Of a stretch of 36,077 nt of DNA, positions 31,666 through 36,077 are shown piece by piece (position 1 is the stretch's first letter; each line of letters opens with the position of its first letter). This DNA is from Brachyspira sp949287565 (GTDB lineage Bacteria > Spirochaetota > Brachyspiria > Brachyspirales > Brachyspiraceae): assembly GCF_036997615.1 (NCBI RefSeq), contig NZ_JAWLQA010000031.1; one strand, 5' to 3'. Position numbers and translations under genes: made by a program. A model generated the notes under the pieces. It worked only from the letters and a program-made list of their open reading frames with translations. It was not told where the DNA came from and made no database searches.

Positions 31666-33024
31666 ATGCAGGCTTTTTTATTAATATTATTGTATATATT
31701 TTTGTCTTTTCCTATTTATGCTGAAGATGAGATTCTAGCTGAAGATGAAATTCCATTTGACTATGAAATTATACAAGAAGAAACAAATGAAATTCAAGCA
31801 TCTCATAAAGAAAAGCAATTTCTTTTGGAGAAATCAATATATATAAGAAAAAGTCAAATAAAATCATCCAAATCAAAAAATATGGCAGAGCTTATAAAAG
31901 AATATTCTAATATAGATATAAAAAATAAAACAGTATATTCTCAGTCTACATTTATATTGAATGGTAAAGTACTTAATAATGATGAAAAAAAAATATATTT
32001 ATTTTTGTATGATAAAAATAATATAGATTCAATAAATATTAATTATTATGCTTCAAGAGGAAGAATAGTATACGATATCTTAAGTAAGAAATATTCTAAA
32101 TCTGAAGAGCTTTTATATACAAAATTATCAAGAGATATTAAACTTGAGTCGGATAAAACTATTAAGTATGTAAAAACTCAAACTAATGAAAGTAAATCTT
32201 CTGGTAAAATGAATTTGCTTGAGTATAATATAAAAAATCAAAATAATAGTTCATTAAATTTTAATTTAGATACTTCAGGAGAGGAAAGAGGATTTAGCAG
32301 TAAGAAAAGTAAAACTGCAGATTTCAGATCATATGTGAATGGAAATGTTAATTTTAATGTAAATCCTATAAAACAGATAAGTGTAACAGGAAGATATTTT
32401 GTTAATATGCAAACTGATATTGCATTATTAAATAGGGGATACACTAATAATATAAAAAATCAGAATTTATATCAGGGCGGTAATATTAAATTATCATTAA
32501 AACCACATGATATAGTTACTCTTGAAGCTTTATATTTTATAAGCTCTAAAAAAGATTTACTTACAAATAATAATCAATATCTTACAACTCAAGGAAGTAA
32601 AACTAGTATAATATTTAATATACCAATAAAAGATATTAGTTCAACTATAAGAATAAAAGGTAATTATTCATATTTAGTTGGTAAAAATTTATATAATGTA
32701 AGTGTAAATAATAATGATTTGCCAGGACTTCCAAGACATCAATTTAATACTTCTTTAGAATATATATATAGCCGAAATAATGATTTTGAATCAAGCATAC
32801 TTCTCAATGTACAATATATAGGAGATCAATATAATAATACAACGAAATCTGAAGTTGATAAATCTTATACTACATTTGATGTAATAAGTTCATTTGTATT
32901 TAAAAAAGATATATCATTAAAATTTGGAGTGAAAAATGTATTAGATGTTAAGTATGAAACTATTAAAGGTTATCCTATATCAAGCAGAGAATATTTTGTA
33001 AATGTTTCAGCAAAATTACGATAA
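31666..33024 (+). CDS. Outer-membrane barrel, TonB-dependent-receptor-like, short
   Basis: Begins with a signal peptide (MQAFLLILLYIFLSFPIYA). A TTG 27 bases upstream is in frame, but AGGA before ATG 31666 marks the true start. Residues about 60-130 look like a reduced plug (AELIKEYSNIDIKNK, FILNGKVLNND). The rest is a run of amphipathic beta strands with turn residues (ISVTGRYFVNMQTDI, LSLKPHDIVTLEALYFI, FESSILLNVQYIGDQ) ending in a TonB-receptor-type close: LKFGVKNVLDVKYETIKGYP then REYFVNVSAKLR. At 452 residues it is shorter than the usual 600-700, so fewer strands or a reduced plug are likely. Ligand unknown. Confidence 0.68.
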   Translation: MQAFLLILLYIFLSFPIYAEDEILAEDEIPFDYEIIQEETNEIQASHKEKQFLLEKSIYIRKSQIKSSKSKNMAELIKEYSNIDIKNKTVYSQSTFILNGKVLNNDEKKIYLFLYDKNNIDSININYYASRGRIVYDILSKKYSKSEELLYTKLSRDIKLESDKTIKYVKTQTNESKSSGKMNLLEYNIKNQNNSSLNFNLDTSGEERGFSSKKSKTADFRSYVNGNVNFNVNPIKQISVTGRYFVNMQTDIALLNRGYTNNIKNQNLYQGGNIKLSLKPHDIVTLEALYFISSKKDLLTNNNQYLTTQGSKTSIIFNIPIKDISSTIRIKGNYSYLVGKNLYNVSVNNNDLPGLPRHQFNTSLEYIYSRNNDFESSILLNVQYIGDQYNNTTKSEVDKSYTTFDVISSFVFKKDISLKFGVKNVLDVKYETIKGYPISSREYFVNVSAKLR

Positions 33025-33068
33025 TAATTAAGTTAAGTAATCTATTAAAAAACAATTATGGAAATATT

Positions 33069-35834
33069 ATGAAAAAAACATTTCTTATTATCGATGCATT
33101 CGGTATACTTTACAGATACCATTTTATTTTTTTGAAAAGACCTCTTTTAAACTCTAAGGGGCAAAATGTTTCATCTATTAATGGTTTTATGAGAACTTAT
33201 TTCTCACTTATAAATACATATCCTTCAGAATATGTTGCTATAGCTTTGGACAGTTCTAGAAAAACTTTTAGAAATGAAATATATAAAGAGTATAAAGAGA
33301 ATAGAGAGAGTATGCCTGATGATTTAAGAAGTCAGATACCTATACTTTATAATTTGATAGATGCTTTAGGTATATCTAGAATAGTACTCGAGAATTATGA
33401 GGCTGATGATATAGTTGGTACTATTGCTGAGAAAAATAAAAAAGAGAATATAAAAACTATTATTTATTCTCCTGATAAAGATATACTTCAGCTTGTTTGC
33501 GATGATGTAAGAGTGGTTGCCAGCAATAAAGATAATGAGTTAATGGAATATGATGCTGAGGCTGTTAAAGAAAAGAGAGGAGTTTATCCTAATCAAATAA
33601 TAGATTTACTTGCTCTTATGGGTGATGCTTCTGATAATATACCTGGAATTAAAGGAGTAGGAGAGAAGACTGCTTTAAAACTTCTTGAAGAATATAAAAG
33701 TTTAGATGGTATATATGAGAATATTGATTCTATTAAAGGAAAGATACAAGAAAAGCTGTTAGAATCAAAAGATATGGCATATATGAGCTATAAACTTGCT
33801 ACAATTGAAAGAGATATTAAAGATTTTAATTTAGATTATAATGAGATAGCAAGCAGTAAAATAAATATTGATGAAGTTAATAAAATATTAGATGAATTAG
33901 AATTAAAACAAATAAGAGATAAAATCAATTCATATATATATGGTTCTTCTTCAAATAAAAAATCTGAAAAAGTAAAAATATCTGATGAAAAAACAAATAG
34001 CAATGATACAGCAAAAGAAGAAAGTACTATACTTAGTGCTAAAGATAATAAGGCTAGCTATTATTTAATAGAAAATGAAACAGAATTAGAAAATCTTTTA
34101 AATGATATTAACAGTAAAAAACTTGTATGCATAGACTTTGAAACTACAGGACTCGATACTTTCAAAGATACTATAATAGGAATTTCATTTGCCATAAAAT
34201 CTAATGAAGCATTTTATTTAGATTTAAGCGGAAGAACTAATATTGATAAAGATAAATGTATGAATCTTGTATTTGATACTTTAGCTAAAGAAGATATAAA
34301 GGTTATAGGACATAATCTTAAATATGAATACAAGATGATGAGAGCTATTGGTAAAAGTTTAGGCAATATGTACTTTGATACTATGGTTGCTGCATATTTG
34401 ATTAATCCCACAAGAGGAAGATATAATATGGATGATTTAGCTATGGCTTATCTTTCATACAATACAATCAAATACAGCGATTTAACTGATAATGCTAAAA
34501 AGACATTATTAGATGCACCTTTAAAAGATGTTGTGGAATATGCTTGCGAAGATGCTGACGTAACATTTAGATTCTATGAATGTTTTGCCCCGCTTTTAAA
34601 AACTCATAATCTTGAAGAATTATTTTTTAATATAGAAATGCCTTTAGTTAGCGTACTTGCTGATATGGAATTTGACGGTGTTTATATAAGCAGCGAAAGA
34701 ATGAAGGCTTTATCCGATGAATATACTTCACTTTTAGAAAAGACTAAAGAGAAAATATATAAAGAAGCAGGAGAAGAATTTAATTTACAATCTCCTAAAC
34801 AGCTTGAATATATACTGTTTGATAAAATGGGAATACCTCCTACTAAAAAAACTAAAACAGGTTTCTCAACCGATGAAGAAGTATTAACAGAGCTTTCTCA
34901 AAAATACAAAATAGCAGAATACATGCTTACATATAGAAAATATGCAAAATTAAAAAATACTTATCTTGATGTTTTCCCTACTTTGATAAATGAAAAAACT
35001 GGAAGAATACATGCTTCATTCAATCAAACTGTAACAGCTACAGGACGTTTATCATCATCAGAACCTAACTTGCAGAATATTCCGGTGAGAGGAGAAGAGG
35101 GCAGGGAGATAAGAAATACATTCATACCTGAAAAAGGTAATTTACTTATAGCAGCAGACTATTCACAAATAGAATTAAGATTATTGGCACATTTTAGTAA
35201 TGATCCTGCATTAGTTGAGGCTTTCAAAAATAATGATGATATTCACAGAAAAACAGCAATGAAAATATATTCAGTCAGCAAAGAGCATGTAACTGCATCA
35301 ATGAGAAATATTGCTAAGATAATAAACTTCTCTATCATTTATGGTAAAACAGCATTCGGACTTTCAAAAGAGCTTGGAATAAAAAGAAAAGAAGCTGAAG
35401 ATTTTATAAAAGGATATTTTTCAACATATTCAAGAGTAAAACCTTTCTGTGAGGAAGTAGTTGAAGAAGTAAGAAATAAAGGCTATGTAAGAACTATGTG
35501 CGGAAGGATTAGGGATTTATCAAAGACTATCAATTCTTCAAATGCTATGGCTAGAAATGAGGCTGAAAGAATGGCTTTAAATACTCTTATTCAAGGAAGT
35601 GCTGCGGACATGATAAAGGTTGCTATGGTTGCTATACATAAAGAGTTTAAAAATCATTTAAAGACTGCAAAAATAGTTATGCAAGTTCATGACGAATTAG
35701 TAGTAGAAGTTTCTGAAAAAGAGGCTGACAAGGCTATGACTATAATGAAAGAGATAATGGAGCATTCTGTCAAAGCAAACGTTCCTATAATTGTTGATAT
35801 ACATAAAGGAAATAGCTGGGGAGAGGTTCATTAA
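33069..35834 (+). CDS. polA: DNA polymerase I
   Basis: Fills gaps and removes primers in replication and repair. N-terminal 5'-nuclease (1-290): EYVAIALDSSRKTFRNE, YEADDIVGTIAEK, SPDKDILQL, GDASDNIPGIKGVGEKTA. Proofreading domain (about 345-540) with Exo I DFETTGLD, Exo II HNLKYEYKM (Glu where many have Asp) and Exo III YACEDADVTFRFYE. Polymerase domain (to 921): TATGRLSSSEPNLQNIPVR, DYSQIELRLLAH (motif A), RNIAKIINFSIIYG (motif B), MQVHDELVVEV (motif C). Length is normal. Ribosome site GGAAA. Followed by a terminator. Confidence 0.96.
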   Translation: MKKTFLIIDAFGILYRYHFIFLKRPLLNSKGQNVSSINGFMRTYFSLINTYPSEYVAIALDSSRKTFRNEIYKEYKENRESMPDDLRSQIPILYNLIDALGISRIVLENYEADDIVGTIAEKNKKENIKTIIYSPDKDILQLVCDDVRVVASNKDNELMEYDAEAVKEKRGVYPNQIIDLLALMGDASDNIPGIKGVGEKTALKLLEEYKSLDGIYENIDSIKGKIQEKLLESKDMAYMSYKLATIERDIKDFNLDYNEIASSKINIDEVNKILDELELKQIRDKINSYIYGSSSNKKSEKVKISDEKTNSNDTAKEESTILSAKDNKASYYLIENETELENLLNDINSKKLVCIDFETTGLDTFKDTIIGISFAIKSNEAFYLDLSGRTNIDKDKCMNLVFDTLAKEDIKVIGHNLKYEYKMMRAIGKSLGNMYFDTMVAAYLINPTRGRYNMDDLAMAYLSYNTIKYSDLTDNAKKTLLDAPLKDVVEYACEDADVTFRFYECFAPLLKTHNLEELFFNIEMPLVSVLADMEFDGVYISSERMKALSDEYTSLLEKTKEKIYKEAGEEFNLQSPKQLEYILFDKMGIPPTKKTKTGFSTDEEVLTELSQKYKIAEYMLTYRKYAKLKNTYLDVFPTLINEKTGRIHASFNQTVTATGRLSSSEPNLQNIPVRGEEGREIRNTFIPEKGNLLIAADYSQIELRLLAHFSNDPALVEAFKNNDDIHRKTAMKIYSVSKEHVTASMRNIAKIINFSIIYGKTAFGLSKELGIKRKEAEDFIKGYFSTYSRVKPFCEEVVEEVRNKGYVRTMCGRIRDLSKTINSSNAMARNEAERMALNTLIQGSAADMIKVAMVAIHKEFKNHLKTAKIVMQVHDELVVEVSEKEADKAMTIMKEIMEHSVKANVPIIVDIHKGNSWGEVH

Positions 35835-35846
35835 TATTTGAATTTT

Positions 35847-35896
35847 TTTAAGAAAAAGAGTATTTTATTTTTTATATAAAGACTCTTTTTCTTAAA
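35847..35896 (+). terminator. Terminator of polA
   Basis: TTTAAGAAAAAGAGT (35847-35861) pairs with ACTCTTTTTCTTAAA (35882-35896), a 15-bp stem with T-rich 3' arm. Confidence 0.8.
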
Positions 35897-36012
35897 TAAA
35901 AATTAATAAATCATTGTTATATATTTATTATTTTTGATGTGCTTTATAAAAAACAATAAAAAATAAATCTATTATGTTTCAATAGTTTTTGTAATATTTA
36001 TATTATTCTTTA

Positions 36013-36077
36013 GTATATACATAAACAACCATATTTTGTCAAAAATAATTTTTTTAATTTAAAATATTTGCAGGGCT
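36013..36077. repeat. Dispersed repeat copy D, cut by the window end
   Basis: GTATATACATAAACAACC then ATTTTGTCAAAAATAATT, TTAATTTAAAATATTTG and GCAGGGCT: the reverse complement of the right terminus seen at 6124-6152 and the same leading block as copy A at 170-205. It continues beyond the window. Confidence 0.75.

Noticed and set aside
1..36077. CRISPR arrays, tRNA or rRNA genes
   Set aside because: I found no regularly spaced short repeats and no cloverleaf or rRNA-like stretches; the direct repeats present are two-copy or dispersed elements.

Overview
The window is a strongly AT-rich chromosomal segment that best fits a Brachyspira (Spirochaetes). The pointers are A/T-biased codon use, TTG/GTG starts, three tandem iron-type binding lipoproteins resembling the B. 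hyodysenteriae Bit system, a flagellar rod-binding protein next to a large chemotaxis receptor, and dispersed GC-richer repeats. Genus is an inference from gene content; no rRNA or other decisive marker is present.

Layout. 1-510: 3' end of a probable IS630-type transposase gene followed by a repeat copy. 511-1364: two tandem secreted PepSY-like proteins (minus). 1514-4923: divergent HD-GYP protein, group-2 sigma factor and an anchored hypothetical protein (plus). 4989-6312: a GNAT acetyltransferase and two tandem repeat copies, flanked by a 167-bp direct duplication of the GNAT gene start. 6323-8306: amino-acid-binding lipoprotein (minus), birA and a small membrane protein (plus). 8472-13336: three iron-type binding lipoproteins and a fused permease (minus), with no ATPase gene nearby. 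13529-14638: TPR membrane protein.

14687-23102 is an accessory, defence-rich stretch. It holds a BrnT/BrnA toxin-antitoxin pair whose toxin has a nonsense codon at position 5, a pentapeptide-repeat membrane protein, a single-chain type IIG restriction-modification enzyme, a small transcription unit encoding a 51-residue peptide, and the wreck of a DpnII-type system. In that wreck the endonuclease is joined by deletion to the tail of a lost methylase, while a Dam-type methylase, a small Cys-rich protein and a second methylase remain intact. All of this lies downstream of guaA on the same strand.

25284-35834 (plus): a PIN-toxin/antitoxin pair, murJ, a methyl-accepting chemotaxis protein with an unusual C-terminal domain, a FlgJ-type rod-binding protein, a DUF2752 membrane protein, a short TonB-receptor-like barrel and polA. 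The window ends inside another copy of the repeat seen at its start.

Regulation visible in the sequence: several good -35/-10 promoters, strong intrinsic terminators, and an identical 14-base motif (AGTTATCATAATAT, with an inverted half following) in the regulatory regions of birA/the amino-acid lipoprotein, the iron-lipoprotein operon/TPR gene, and guaA. birA and the TPR gene appear to be leaderless or nearly so.
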